In this document: in pieces, positions 1-8,700 of the stretch
Numbering within the stretch: position 1 is the first letter of the stretch
Layout of the letters: every line of letters starts with the position of its first letter
NCBI GenBank assembly: GCA_964445525.1
Contig: CAYULA010000007.1
Location: 27,476 to 91,475, forward strand
Direction: 5' to 3'
Source of the DNA: Penumbrarchaeum sp964445525
GTDB taxonomy: Archaea; Thermoplasmatota; Penumbrarchaeia; Penumbrarchaeales; Penumbrarchaeaceae
DNA length: 64,000 nucleotides
Notes under the pieces: generated by a model
Databases searched by the model: none
What the model was told of the DNA's origin: nothing
What the model saw: the letters and a program-made list of their open reading frames with translations, nothing else
Made by a program: the position numbers and the translations under genes

Positions 1-154
1 AAACCTTGACCCTATCGAGGGATCTTACACCCATCACATCCGCATCCTTCCTGTTCAGGATGGTTGTGTACTCTCCCGTTTCCAGGTCTATTGCAACTAT
101 CTCGAAATCGGTTGGAACTCCAACGGGCTCCTCACTATTATCATCAGAATTCAT
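1..154 (-). CDS. deoA: AMP phosphorylase, N-terminal part (runs off the left edge)
   Basis: Fifty-one codons are visible of a leftward gene cut by the window edge. The start is ATG at 154, with AGGTG about seven bases upstream. After an acidic, Asn/Asp-rich leader the protein reads FEIVAIDLETGEYTTI and then NRKDADVMG, which resembles the small N-terminal domain of archaeal AMP phosphorylase. Family knowledge: the enzyme phosphorolyses AMP (also CMP and UMP) to the free base and ribose 1,5-bisphosphate, feeding the archaeal pentose-bisphosphate route to form III RuBisCO. The decisive support is context: the next gene upstream, 12 bases away, encodes ribose-1,5-bisphosphate isomerase, the following enzyme of that route. 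The catalytic domains lie outside the window, so the call is inferred from a short N-terminus plus the neighbour. Confidence 0.7.
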   Translation of the reverse strand, partial: MNSDDNSEEPVGVPTDFEIVAIDLETGEYTTILNRKDADVMGVRSLDRVKV

Positions 155-166
155 ATTCAACACCTT

Positions 167-1144
167 CTACAACCAGTAGAAATCAACTCCTTTTGAATCA
201 AGGGGGATGGGGCCCGAGATATTGAACATTTCCCTGATAACCTCGGTTGCCATGTAAGGGGAGATAATTCCAAGTTCCGTGATGATCGAATCAATGTATT
301 CAGGGGGTGTGGCATCGAATACAGGATTCCTGAATTTGACCCCGGGAAAATCCTCCGGTCTCATGGGATCTGCCACTTCATCAGGACCCCTGTCCTCGAT
401 CTCCACCAAAGATCCCATCAAGGTCTCCCGTGAGAACTTGTAGGTCTCCGCACAGACCATAAAAGGAGTTCTCGCTTCCCTTGCCGCAAGGGCAATCTGC
501 GAGGTCCCGATCTTATTGATAACTGCCCCGTTTGCGGTGATGGTGTCGGCCCCAACGCATACAATGTCCATATCGTTCATGAAGTGTCTGACCGCCGAAT
601 CCACGATCATGGTAACCGGAATGTCCCTTCCCGAGAGCCATTTCACGGTGATCTGCCCCTGCCTCCATGGTCTGGATTCCGTAGCGAAAACCTCCTCCAC
701 CCTCCCATCCATGAAAGCGGAGTGGATCACGGCAAGGGCCGCACTGGAATTGCAGTGTGTCATCACCGTCGATCCTTTGGGGATCCTGTTCTTTCCGATC
801 TCTGCGATCCTGTCAAGTGCTTTCTGGGAAGAGCTGATGAATTCCCCTGATCTTTTAATCACCATGTCCTTAACAGAGGTGATGTCGGTTTCTTTTTCAA
901 CATCTTTCAAAGTAAGTAGCAGCGCATTTCTGAGGGAGACTGCGGAAGGTCTCGTGGAATGGAGCTCTCTCGCCGCCTTTTTTAGATCCTCTATCAGATC
1001 ATCTTTGGAGCTTCCATTCCAGGAAGAGGCGAGGTCCGAAAGGGCAGATGATGCCTCCCTCGCAATCTTCCCGGCCCCTCTGATGGACATGGACCTGATC
1101 CCCTCTGCGGTTGAATTCACACCATCCCAGAAATCCTCATTCAA
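167..1144 (-). CDS. Ribose 1,5-bisphosphate isomerase (eIF2B-alpha/MtnA superfamily)
   Basis: The 325-residue protein has the usual length of archaeal R15P isomerase, which converts ribose 1,5-bisphosphate to ribulose 1,5-bisphosphate. Visible hallmarks are the phosphate-binding RGAGKIAREA near residues 22-31, THCNSSAAL with the candidate catalytic Cys131, and GADTITANGAVINKIGTS with the candidate catalytic Asp200; these correspond to the Cys/Asp pair known in the family. Together they favour R15P isomerase over methylthioribose-1-phosphate isomerase or eIF2B. The start is TTG at 1144, preceded by GGGGATGAGGA. It lies 4 bases downstream of the metallo-beta-lactamase-like gene and 12 bases upstream of the presumed AMP phosphorylase, so the two pathway enzymes are probably co-transcribed. 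RuBisCO itself is not in the window. Confidence 0.9.
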   Translation of the reverse strand: MNEDFWDGVNSTAEGIRSMSIRGAGKIAREASSALSDLASSWNGSSKDDLIEDLKKAARELHSTRPSAVSLRNALLLTLKDVEKETDITSVKDMVIKRSGEFISSSQKALDRIAEIGKNRIPKGSTVMTHCNSSAALAVIHSAFMDGRVEEVFATESRPWRQGQITVKWLSGRDIPVTMIVDSAVRHFMNDMDIVCVGADTITANGAVINKIGTSQIALAAREARTPFMVCAETYKFSRETLMGSLVEIEDRGPDEVADPMRPEDFPGVKFRNPVFDATPPEYIDSIITELGIISPYMATEVIREMFNISGPIPLDSKGVDFYWL

Positions 1145-1148
1145 ATCC

Positions 1149-1835
1149 TCATCCCCTTACCCTGAACATGGGACCGTAGGAAGGTATTATGAAATCACAG
1201 TATGCAAGAAGCTCCTCCATGGTTTCGATATTCCCCTTGGGTCTTTCCATGTTTATGGCTTTGATCAGGGCGGATTTCACCTCGGGGTGCTCCTTGTAGG
1301 GAACCGAGATGCCTGTAATTCCCACTACCTGGCCCATGAACGGAATTGTCGAGGGTTCCAGTAGTTCCTCTCTATCCGGAAAATGTGCTAAAAGCGCCAG
1401 CGATTCTCCTTCCGGGAAGGGCAGTTTCACTATCTTCAGGAACTTGTCTATCCAGTGGACGGGTGTTGTGATGGCCACTTTCCTTTGAGACTTGACCGGT
1501 ACCTTTCCCCAATCCGTTTCGAGAACATGCTGGAGGCAGTGGACGAAAAGGTCATCGTTCCCTGAATGGTAATCATCGGCCCGGGAGGTCAATAATACAT
1601 TCACCTTTTCCACTTTGGCCTCGTTCTTTCTCATGAACGTTACCAGTTCATCCCTGACATGCTTGGCCCCCGAATCCACCACAACGGTGGAGGTGGGAGT
1701 CTTAACAAGCGTTACAGATGAGGTTGTCCTTCTTCCCTCATCTTTTACGCCTTCGATTATATTGACAAGCTCCATTTTCCTGATTCCGAATTCCTGCCTG
1801 GGGACCGTCTCGGTCTGGTCGGTATCGTTTGCCAA
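1149..1835 (-). CDS. Degenerate metallo-beta-lactamase-fold protein
   Basis: 228 residues. The segment VTLVKTPTSTVVVDSG around residues 41-56, followed by VEKVNVLLTSRADDYHSGN near 75-93, has the strand-turn pattern of the metallo-beta-lactamase fold, where the second motif normally reads THxHxDHxGN. Here the first two His and the Asp are replaced and only the His before Ser-Gly-Asn is kept, so the standard dinuclear metal site looks lost. The start is TTG at 1835 behind AGGTGATC, the same start style as several neighbours. It sits 4 bases upstream of the R15P isomerase gene and about 40 bases downstream of the archaeosine TGT gene, within a leftward run that may be one operon. The substrate is unknown; a structural or binding role is as likely as catalysis. 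Confidence 0.5.
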   Translation of the reverse strand: MANDTDQTETVPRQEFGIRKMELVNIIEGVKDEGRRTTSSVTLVKTPTSTVVVDSGAKHVRDELVTFMRKNEAKVEKVNVLLTSRADDYHSGNDDLFVHCLQHVLETDWGKVPVKSQRKVAITTPVHWIDKFLKIVKLPFPEGESLALLAHFPDREELLEPSTIPFMGQVVGITGISVPYKEHPEVKSALIKAINMERPKGNIETMEELLAYCDFIIPSYGPMFRVRG

Positions 1836-1876
1836 TGGATCACCTTCTTTTTTAACCTCATATAAGCGATGTATTG

Positions 1877-3925
1877 TTAATTGTTATCCTTGTCCTTCTT
1901 GGATGAAATTCCTTCTTTGACCTTGACGGCGATTCCCGATCGGGAATCCAAGAGGTAGCTCCTCGAGGCCTGAACTCTTCCAACTGCAAGGAGCCTATCA
2001 TTCTCGTCCACAACCATTGCATCATCTCCGGCCCTCAAATTCGTGCAGGCCTCTGTTACGAATTTGCAGAAAACATTGAGGCCCCGGGCGTTGTATTCTC
2101 CCGTTTCACTGTCAACCCTGACCCTTCTAAATGGAAAAGGTATCGAGGAATGCAGCCTTTTTGCACCTTCCAGTTTCAATGTTATCAATCCGTCCTCGGC
2201 CCTGATCGATAATAGGTGCCTGAGTGAACCATCCTCCCTGATCAGAACATTTCTTATCCTGCCCGTCTTCCTGGATTTTCTGAGGACAATACTCTCAATA
2301 AGGTCCCCGGGGGAGTCGAAATCATCGAAGAGACTTCTTGCAGGGTCGATCCCCTGCTCGTTGGCAAATTGAACCCTTGCAGTTGCGATTACCTTTCCGA
2401 TGTCGAATTCTACAGTGGAGGTCCTCTCCCCCTCCATGTCCAGGGTACCCTTGCCATTCCATGGCTCCACCTTACCTATGTCGAACCGACTTCTCATTTC
2501 ATCCATATGATTCGATAGTTCCATGTCCAGAAAATTCGGTGGAGGAAAAATCGACTGCCCCAGAGGATACATCTCGATCAACTCGTACGGAACAGGTCCG
2601 AAAGGAGAATTCACCATTGTTTTCCAACCCTTTGGGGGTCTGGAAAATTCTTCTGTGACATTCCTGTTGCGGGAAGAGTTCCAGTCATCCAGCAATACCG
2701 TTTTTTCAATCCTTTCCTCATTCAGGATCTTTAATGTTTCTTCATATCTGCGGAATTCCGGCCTGGCCAGAGAAAGACCGGAGCAGCAGATGAATCTTCT
2801 TGCCGATCTCGGTGATTCCTTTTCAAGTATCTCCCTGTAATCTCTCATCCTTCTTACGGCTGCATACATTTTCGGATTGGACATTGCAGACCTCTCGACA
2901 ATCTCCCAAAGGGTCCCCTCCTCGATGGAGGAACGGATCTCATCCATCACGGTTCTCAGAACCCATAGATTATGTCTGGCAGTCAAATGCTCTCTCTCTC
3001 TTTTTGGAATCGACAAGAGGTCTCGGGGGTCCCTCGAATAACATACGGGACATGAGCAGGGAAGGATCTCCATCTCATTGATGTGATAGGTCCTTTCCCT
3101 TGTCATGTATCGGTCATCCTGGGCGAATTTGACATATGAGGCCGAGTCGAAGAGATCGCATCCCAGGGCAACCGCAAGTGGAAGTATCATCGGATGCCCC
3201 GCTCCGAAAAGATGCACCGGTATTGATGATCCCAACCCGATTTTCGAGTTTGCAATTACATCGACCAGCAGAGAATAATCGTATGATTCCATTATCGGTA
3301 CAACGCCGCCTATAGGTGCATAACCAGCACCCAAGGATCTTACAATTTCCCCGGATGTCCTTCGCAGATCGAGATGGCGGCCGCCCTGAACCGGAACGGC
3401 AACCTCCATTCCTTCGGAAATTGAAAGAGAATCACGGGCTCTGGTCAGGGTAATATCAAGATCGGACCTTGCTTGGGACCAAATTGCATCTGGTACCGTG
3501 AATCTGTCCAGGATGGTCCCCACATCGGATCCGAGTTTCTTCTGGAACCGTACTATCTCAAGGGGGTCTACGTCCACCTCCTTCTCCCCTCCACCGTACA
3601 TATAGCTCTGAAAGGTTCCTGAATCCGTCATTATTATCCCGTCAAATGACAACATTCTGTGAAGTCCTTCCCTCATTGCTCTTTCCTTCAGCTCCTCTCC
3701 CCTGTTAATTATGTAAGAGTTGGTAATTATCATGTTGAAGCCGAACCTCTCTCGAAGTTCTTCTGGTTGAACCGCTCCTTTATGTCCGAGTTTATTGGGA
3801 TTGACGACCGGCATCAGTTCGGGGGTTCTGATTTTCCTTCCGTTGACCTCGAAACTTCCCCTTCTGCCCATCAGGTCGCATTTTTCAACCTGGAAAGTGG
3901 ATCGCATATCCTTAACTTCTGTCAT
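1877..3925 (-). CDS. tgtA: Archaeosine tRNA-guanine transglycosylase
   Basis: The enzyme exchanges guanine 15 of archaeal tRNAs for preQ0, the first step toward archaeosine. The 682-residue protein carries the TIM-barrel catalytic half with FNMIITNSYII, the substrate-binding MTDSGTFQ, the nucleophile region DRFTVPDA, and a zinc site starting CSCPVC. A long archaeal C-terminal extension contains PFGPVPYELIEMYPLGQS and ends in a PUA RNA-binding domain (from about VFCKFVTEAC to VGRVQASRS). Length and order match full-length archaeal TGT. ATG at 3925 is preferred because GGGGAG sits seven bases upstream; the longer frame begins with TTG at 3943. The start overlaps the end of the upstream dehydrogenase gene by 14 bases, so translation of the two is likely coupled. 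Confidence 0.95.
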   Translation of the reverse strand: MTEVKDMRSTFQVEKCDLMGRRGSFEVNGRKIRTPELMPVVNPNKLGHKGAVQPEELRERFGFNMIITNSYIINRGEELKERAMREGLHRMLSFDGIIMTDSGTFQSYMYGGGEKEVDVDPLEIVRFQKKLGSDVGTILDRFTVPDAIWSQARSDLDITLTRARDSLSISEGMEVAVPVQGGRHLDLRRTSGEIVRSLGAGYAPIGGVVPIMESYDYSLLVDVIANSKIGLGSSIPVHLFGAGHPMILPLAVALGCDLFDSASYVKFAQDDRYMTRERTYHINEMEILPCSCPVCYSRDPRDLLSIPKREREHLTARHNLWVLRTVMDEIRSSIEEGTLWEIVERSAMSNPKMYAAVRRMRDYREILEKESPRSARRFICCSGLSLARPEFRRYEETLKILNEERIEKTVLLDDWNSSRNRNVTEEFSRPPKGWKTMVNSPFGPVPYELIEMYPLGQSIFPPPNFLDMELSNHMDEMRSRFDIGKVEPWNGKGTLDMEGERTSTVEFDIGKVIATARVQFANEQGIDPARSLFDDFDSPGDLIESIVLRKSRKTGRIRNVLIREDGSLRHLLSIRAEDGLITLKLEGAKRLHSSIPFPFRRVRVDSETGEYNARGLNVFCKFVTEACTNLRAGDDAMVVDENDRLLAVGRVQASRSYLLDSRSGIAVKVKEGISSKKDKDNN

Positions 3926-4919
3926 TTGACTCCCCTTCCACAATCTCGGGATTCACCAAGTTTTGAGGCACGTTGCCGCTCAGGATCTCCAGAGTTCCCC
4001 TGGCAACCAATTCGGCCATCGCGTTCCTCGTGGTGTGGGTGGATGATCCTATGTGGGGTGCCAGAACCACATTTTCCAATTCAAGGAGTCCCGGATGGAC
4101 CCGGGGTTCCCTCTCGTACACATCCAGGCCGGCCGAACCTATTATGCCATTTTTTAGGGCATTTTCCAGGGCCTCCTCGTCCACCACAGGACCTCTGGCA
4201 GTGTTGATCAATACGGCATCATCCTTCATCATTTCCAGCTCTCGGGGACCTATCATATGCCTTGTTTCATCTGTCAAGGGGCAGTTCAGGGATACGAAAT
4301 CGGATTCCCTTAGAAGTTCCTTTAAGTTTACATAACGGGCTCCGAGCTCCTCTTCGAGGTCTTTTTTCCTGTTTCTTGAATAGTATAAGAGGTTCATCTC
4401 GAAGCCTTTACCCCTTCTCAAAACAGCTCTACCTATTTTACCTGCACCTATTACTCCGAGAGTGGCTTTCCAGACGTCCTTTCCCAGCATCAATTTGGGT
4501 CCCCATTGCTTGAATCTTCCATCTCTGACATACCTGTCGCTCTCACCGATCCTCCTGGCTGCCGCAAGGAGAAGGGCAAAAGCCAGGTCCGCAGTGGCTG
4601 CGGTTAATACACCGGGAGTGTTGATCACTGCAATATTGTTCTCCGTGGCGTATTCCACATCTATATTGTCGTAGCCTACGGCGTAATTGGCTATGACTTT
4701 CAGGTCCCTGCCCGAATCGATGGCTTCTCTGTCCATTCTGTCGCTGAGGAGGCAGATCACGGCTGTCTTCCCTTTCAACCTTTCGAGCAGCTTCTCCCTG
4801 GGCATGGGATCATCCTCTTCCCAGCTATCGATCTCAACCTTTCCATTCAGAATTTGGTAAGCTGGATCGGGAAGGTTCCTCGTTACCAATACCTCGGGCA
4901 GATTTTTATCGATCTCCAT
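3912..4919 (-). CDS. Glyoxylate/hydroxypyruvate reductase (D-2-hydroxyacid dehydrogenase)
   Basis: A D-isomer-specific 2-hydroxyacid dehydrogenase of normal length (335 residues), probably reducing glyoxylate or hydroxypyruvate with NAD(P)H in the cytoplasm. Visible are YAVGYDNID, the Rossmann motif GVIGAGKIGRAV, and the catalytic triad: Arg in NTARGPVVDEEAL, Glu in GLDVYEREP and His in LAPHIGSST. The fingerprint is closest to glyoxylate reductase/glycerate dehydrogenase, but 3-phosphoglycerate dehydrogenase-like activity cannot be excluded; there is no ACT domain. Two ATGs are possible (4925 and 4919). AGGTGG abuts the first and is six bases from the second, so 4919 is preferred. The gene is divergent from the AAA ATPase gene at 5066 and overlaps tgtA at its 3' end. 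Confidence 0.88.
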   Translation of the reverse strand: MEIDKNLPEVLVTRNLPDPAYQILNGKVEIDSWEEDDPMPREKLLERLKGKTAVICLLSDRMDREAIDSGRDLKVIANYAVGYDNIDVEYATENNIAVINTPGVLTAATADLAFALLLAAARRIGESDRYVRDGRFKQWGPKLMLGKDVWKATLGVIGAGKIGRAVLRRGKGFEMNLLYYSRNRKKDLEEELGARYVNLKELLRESDFVSLNCPLTDETRHMIGPRELEMMKDDAVLINTARGPVVDEEALENALKNGIIGSAGLDVYEREPRVHPGLLELENVVLAPHIGSSTHTTRNAMAELVARGTLEILSGNVPQNLVNPEIVEGESNDRS

Positions 4920-5065
4920 GGACATCCACCTTTTTCACCCAAAAACCAGGTATTAGTTAAATCCATCCCCCGGCCCGCCATCCCAAAGTAGGATAATTAT
5001 ACACCGTAATGCGTTGGGGAGGTCCTGACCTGAGATCACGCTTGAATTCGCCGGGGGACGAGAAA

Positions 5066-6514
5066 ATGGTACTGAAACCATATCGGAACGCAATGGAACT
5101 GAAGGAATCCGGATATGCACCGCTCACGGCTCAAAGGGCCCTTTCCAATGAGATCCATAAACGGTTGAGAGAGTTCAGGAGCAAAGGCTATTCCCGGGAG
5201 GAGGCCCTGGCGCTTCTTTTTCCCGGAACGGTAATGGATGCCGATGTGCTCGAGAGTCTGGTGGCAGCTTTGATGGGCGGTTCCCACATTCTTCTGTTCG
5301 GTCCTTCCGGAACCGGTAAGACCTCGCTTGCCAAGGAGATATGGAAACTCTTTCCCAAGGAGATCTATGTTGTGGAGGGTTGCCCCGTCCAGGACGATCC
5401 CATGTCGATAATCGATCCTTTGTATTATTCTAGGGTTGGCTGCTGTCCCTCCTGCAAAACCAGATTTGGAGTTGAGGGAGAGGAGTTCCATCCGGAGATG
5501 GTGGATCCTTCTACGGTTCCCGTGAAGGTTTTCAACCTCAAGGAGGGTTACGGACTGGCAAGGGTTCAGGGGTCCTCGGAAGTCTTTCCGGATAATCTGA
5601 CAGGGGTTTTCAATCTACACAAACTGGAAGAGGTCGGGGACCCGACAAGTCCCCTCATACTCGAACCGGGAAAGCTTCTACAGGCAAATAGGGGCCTTCT
5701 CATGGTGGATGAAGTAGGCAAACTCCCCCTGGGAACACAGAACGTCCTCCTCCAGGCGCTTCAGGAAGGAATAGTCACACCTGCAAAATCGAGAGAGACC
5801 TTCCCCGGATCATTCGTTGCCATCACCACATCCAATCTCAAGGATCTGGATGCGATAAATGAACCGCTGAACGACAGACTGTCAAATATCTACGTTGATT
5901 ATATAAGAGACCATCACAAGAATCGTACAATCATCGATGTGGCAAGACAGGGGATGCCCATATCGATATTCTTTCCCGAGATCTACCTCCATGCTGCAGT
6001 ATTTGTCGTGGAGGCATGGAGGGATCTCTCGGTTGATATTCCCGAATTGTCAGAGGTGGGTTCCAACAGGTCCATTCTGGACACCGTTACCAGATCGGTG
6101 GCATTTTCGGTTCTTAAGGATGATGAATACGTTTCAAGGAATAATTTCGAAAAGGGTGTCAGGGATGCCTTGTTCGGAAGGATCAGAGCCCGGGGCGGAG
6201 ACTCTTTCCTGAGAAACGAGGAGATATTGAAGGAATTCCTGGAAGGCAATATGCCCCTTGCAATCGAAAGGGCCTTCAGGGTATACTGGTGCACATTTTT
6301 CCAGAGAGAACTGGGTTCCTCGGTTGCCAGGGCAGAGAAGATCGCAAAAGGCCTGGGATCGGGTTCCGTTCCCAAAGGCGGGGACGGGGATCTTCTGAGG
6401 GAATTCATTCTAAGGACCGAAAGGAATCAGGGAAAACTGGATCAGAGCGAGGTCCTCTCCCGGGTGGTTGGGATCCTCAATTTTATGGATGATTTCGGAT
6501 GCAAAGGCGAGTAG
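5066..6514 (+). CDS. MoxR/magnesium-chelatase-like AAA+ ATPase
   Basis: 482 residues. Walker A GPSGTGKT is at about 79-86, Walker B LLMVDEVGKL has Asp215 and Glu216, and ALQEGIVTPAKSRETFPGSFVAITTSNLKDL provides the sensor-1 region typical of the Mg-chelatase/MoxR clade. A cysteine cluster GCCPSC near residue 125 looks like half a zinc knuckle. Such ATPases work with VWA-domain partners to remodel or load metal into protein complexes; the partner is encoded 17 bases downstream. ATG at 5066 is chosen because CGGGGGA lies eight bases upstream; the longer frame starts at 5009. TATA-like sequence near 4991 fits a promoter for this pair. The target of the complex is not indicated by neighbours. Confidence 0.85.
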   Translation: MVLKPYRNAMELKESGYAPLTAQRALSNEIHKRLREFRSKGYSREEALALLFPGTVMDADVLESLVAALMGGSHILLFGPSGTGKTSLAKEIWKLFPKEIYVVEGCPVQDDPMSIIDPLYYSRVGCCPSCKTRFGVEGEEFHPEMVDPSTVPVKVFNLKEGYGLARVQGSSEVFPDNLTGVFNLHKLEEVGDPTSPLILEPGKLLQANRGLLMVDEVGKLPLGTQNVLLQALQEGIVTPAKSRETFPGSFVAITTSNLKDLDAINEPLNDRLSNIYVDYIRDHHKNRTIIDVARQGMPISIFFPEIYLHAAVFVVEAWRDLSVDIPELSEVGSNRSILDTVTRSVAFSVLKDDEYVSRNNFEKGVRDALFGRIRARGGDSFLRNEEILKEFLEGNMPLAIERAFRVYWCTFFQRELGSSVARAEKIAKGLGSGSVPKGGDGDLLREFILRTERNQGKLDQSEVLSRVVGILNFMDDFGCKGE

Positions 6515-6531
6515 CTTTTGGGTGATCTGAT

Positions 6532-8466
6532 TTGAGCGCGGAAAATCCGATATCCTACCCTCATATAAAAGGGGCCGGAGTCGTCATTCCGGATTGCTCC
6601 AGGGGTGTGTACACCCCTTTCAGACTGACTTCCCGGGAGAAAAGGGAGCTTGTAAGAAAACTTGCAGAGAAAGGACTCAGCGGAATCGATGATTACCTGG
6701 AGGAGAAAAGGACACAAGGAGCCATTGCCGACAGGCTTGATGAACTGAGGAAGAGGATGTCCGACGAGCTCGAGAGAATAAGGACGCTCAGGAGATCGTC
6801 TCTCGACGAACAGATAAAGGACCTGAGGTCATCCAGTGTTTATGTGATGAGGGAATCCAAGGATGTTCCTCTTTCGGATGAATCCTCATTCAGAAGGTTC
6901 TCCTCGGAAGAGATCAGGGGGGAGATTCTGGCAACAGAACTGATAGGTGTGCTTGAGGGGCGCCATGAAATAAGGGAAAGGAGGGAAAAGATAGGTTTTT
7001 TCAGGAAATTGTGGAGGAAGATCAAGGATATCATCATGAGGATAATCTCAGGCATGGTTTCTCTCTTCGGCAGAATAAGGAACCGCTTCTTCAGGAAAAA
7101 AGAGGATAAAATTTCGTTAAAAGAAGGTGAAAGGTCCAAAGGAGCGATCTCGCTTCCCTTCCCCTCACTGAGAAGCGATCTGGAAAAATGGGAAAGCGAC
7201 ATGGAAAGAAGGCTCGACGAGGACAAGAACCTGCAAAGAGCGGTGGACAGCAGGATATCCGAGAGCTACGGATTTTCCAGCGGTTTGATAAGGTTGAAGA
7301 GATCATATGATCCCGAGTGGTATCACCGGGAAGCAAGAAAACTGCTCAGAAAAGAGGTCGAGAGTTCCGCCGAAAACAAGAAGAATGAAATTGAAAGAAA
7401 GAAAGAGGAAAAATTGAGAACAATAAAGAAAACCGAAAAGGATGAACGCAGGGCCCGGGAGAAGATAATGGAGCTGGAGAGGGATTTCGAAGAAGAGATG
7501 AAAGAGAGGTCCAGATCCATAAGGGATTTCTCCAAGAAGCAGGTTAAAAAGGAGGTCCTCGGAAAGCTTTCGCAGATGGGATACATTTCAAAAACCTCTC
7601 CTGGTGAAAACCTCGAAGATATTGAATCCGAATGGGAGATAACAGAGGCTCTTGTGGAGAAATTCACCGAGCTTATATATGCTGAGGTTATGGAAGGAAG
7701 CAGGGGGATCAGGGACAGGAGGGGAACAAGTGTTTCTGATGCGGGTGTCTACGAGAAAGCGAAACTCCGGATGATAGGCGAGGAAGCCAGGATGGACATC
7801 CTTCAGACGGTTGTCAACGCGAGGATCAACCATCCGTCAGACAGAACGATCCACCACAATGACATGATGGTCCTGAGGGAGGTCACCACTACAGAGCTAC
7901 ATGGTGTCATCATAGTCGATGTATCGGGGTCCATGTGGGAGAACAACAGGCTTGAGGCTGCCAAGAGGTCGGTTCTTGCATTGACCCAGGCCCTCAAGAG
8001 AGAAAACCCGAGGAATAAAGTGGATATAATCTCAATGTCAACCAGAGCTTCGCCCATTCCTTTGAAGGAAGTAATGAAATTGGAACCCAAAGGCTTCACC
8101 AATCATCAGGAAGCTCTCGCATTGGCAACCGATATCTTCTCCAACTCCAGGGCCGACAGGTACCTTCTCTTCCTCATCACGGACGGCCTTCCAGAAGCTT
8201 ACACGGATGAGAAGGGAAAAGCCGTGGCGGGTGATCTGGAAAAGGCAATGGAACTGGCCCTTTCCAATGCATCGAGATTATTAAGGTTCGGCAACCTTGT
8301 GTTCAATATATTTTTGCTGGAGCCTGAAGATGAGACCTATGTCAACTCAGCCAGACGGATCGCAAAGGAAGGCGAGGGCAGGGTAATAATTGCCGATCCA
8401 AAGGAGCTTGCAAGCAGGGTGATAGGCACATTTGATGAGGGTGTGGATGTTCTCGGCGGAGTTTAG
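6532..8466 (+). CDS. VWA-domain protein, partner of the AAA ATPase
   Basis: 644 residues starting with TTG at 6532 behind GGTGATC. The C-terminal quarter is a von Willebrand A domain with the MIDAS motif DVSGSMW (Asp463, Ser465, Ser467) and a later ITDGLPE. The N-terminal and middle regions are strongly helical and charged, including a Lys/Glu/Arg-rich coiled coil around residues 270-350. Between about 155 and 195 lies a basic stretch with hydrophobic pieces (IIMRIISGMVSLFGRI) that could associate with the membrane, though no clear transmembrane helix or signal peptide is seen. Gene order ATPase-VWA with a 17-base gap is the standard MoxR/VWA or BchI/BchD-like arrangement. A cytoplasmic chaperone or metal-insertion role is inferred. 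Confidence 0.82.
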   Translation: MSAENPISYPHIKGAGVVIPDCSRGVYTPFRLTSREKRELVRKLAEKGLSGIDDYLEEKRTQGAIADRLDELRKRMSDELERIRTLRRSSLDEQIKDLRSSSVYVMRESKDVPLSDESSFRRFSSEEIRGEILATELIGVLEGRHEIRERREKIGFFRKLWRKIKDIIMRIISGMVSLFGRIRNRFFRKKEDKISLKEGERSKGAISLPFPSLRSDLEKWESDMERRLDEDKNLQRAVDSRISESYGFSSGLIRLKRSYDPEWYHREARKLLRKEVESSAENKKNEIERKKEEKLRTIKKTEKDERRAREKIMELERDFEEEMKERSRSIRDFSKKQVKKEVLGKLSQMGYISKTSPGENLEDIESEWEITEALVEKFTELIYAEVMEGSRGIRDRRGTSVSDAGVYEKAKLRMIGEEARMDILQTVVNARINHPSDRTIHHNDMMVLREVTTTELHGVIIVDVSGSMWENNRLEAAKRSVLALTQALKRENPRNKVDIISMSTRASPIPLKEVMKLEPKGFTNHQEALALATDIFSNSRADRYLLFLITDGLPEAYTDEKGKAVAGDLEKAMELALSNASRLLRFGNLVFNIFLLEPEDETYVNSARRIAKEGEGRVIIADPKELASRVIGTFDEGVDVLGGV

Positions 8467-8700
8467 GTGTCCAGTTCTCCTTTTTTGATGTTTTTTCCAG
8501 GGCCAGATTTTTCTTATTAAAATATCGGATGTTCGCACTTGGGAATCTACCTAAATTTTTCCAATTCTTCATCAGGATTTGATATTTTTATTCCATGAAT
8601 CCAATTGGAAGAAGTGTATTATCTTATAACAAATTCAACATGTTTTTCGGTAATATATTAAAGATTTACTCTAAATCATTAAATATCAAATAATCGATCA
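8467..8700. promoter_or_regulatory. AT-rich intergenic region with promoter of the 8701 gene
   Basis: A 234-base AT-rich gap after the VWA gene. A TATA-like ATATATTAAAG near 8652-8662 lies at a suitable distance for a short leader before the ATG at 8701. A T-run (CTTTTTTG, near 8480) after the VWA stop may help end its transcript. No further gene is seen. Confidence 0.4.

Noticed and set aside
516..1364. Long open frame opposite the R15P isomerase gene
   Set aside because: It is the antisense of a well-conserved enzyme and shows no protein-like motif; the leftward reading carries all catalytic residues.
5009..5065. N-terminal extension of the AAA ATPase from ATG 5009
   Set aside because: The extension lacks family similarity, while ATG 5066 has a strong ribosome-binding site.
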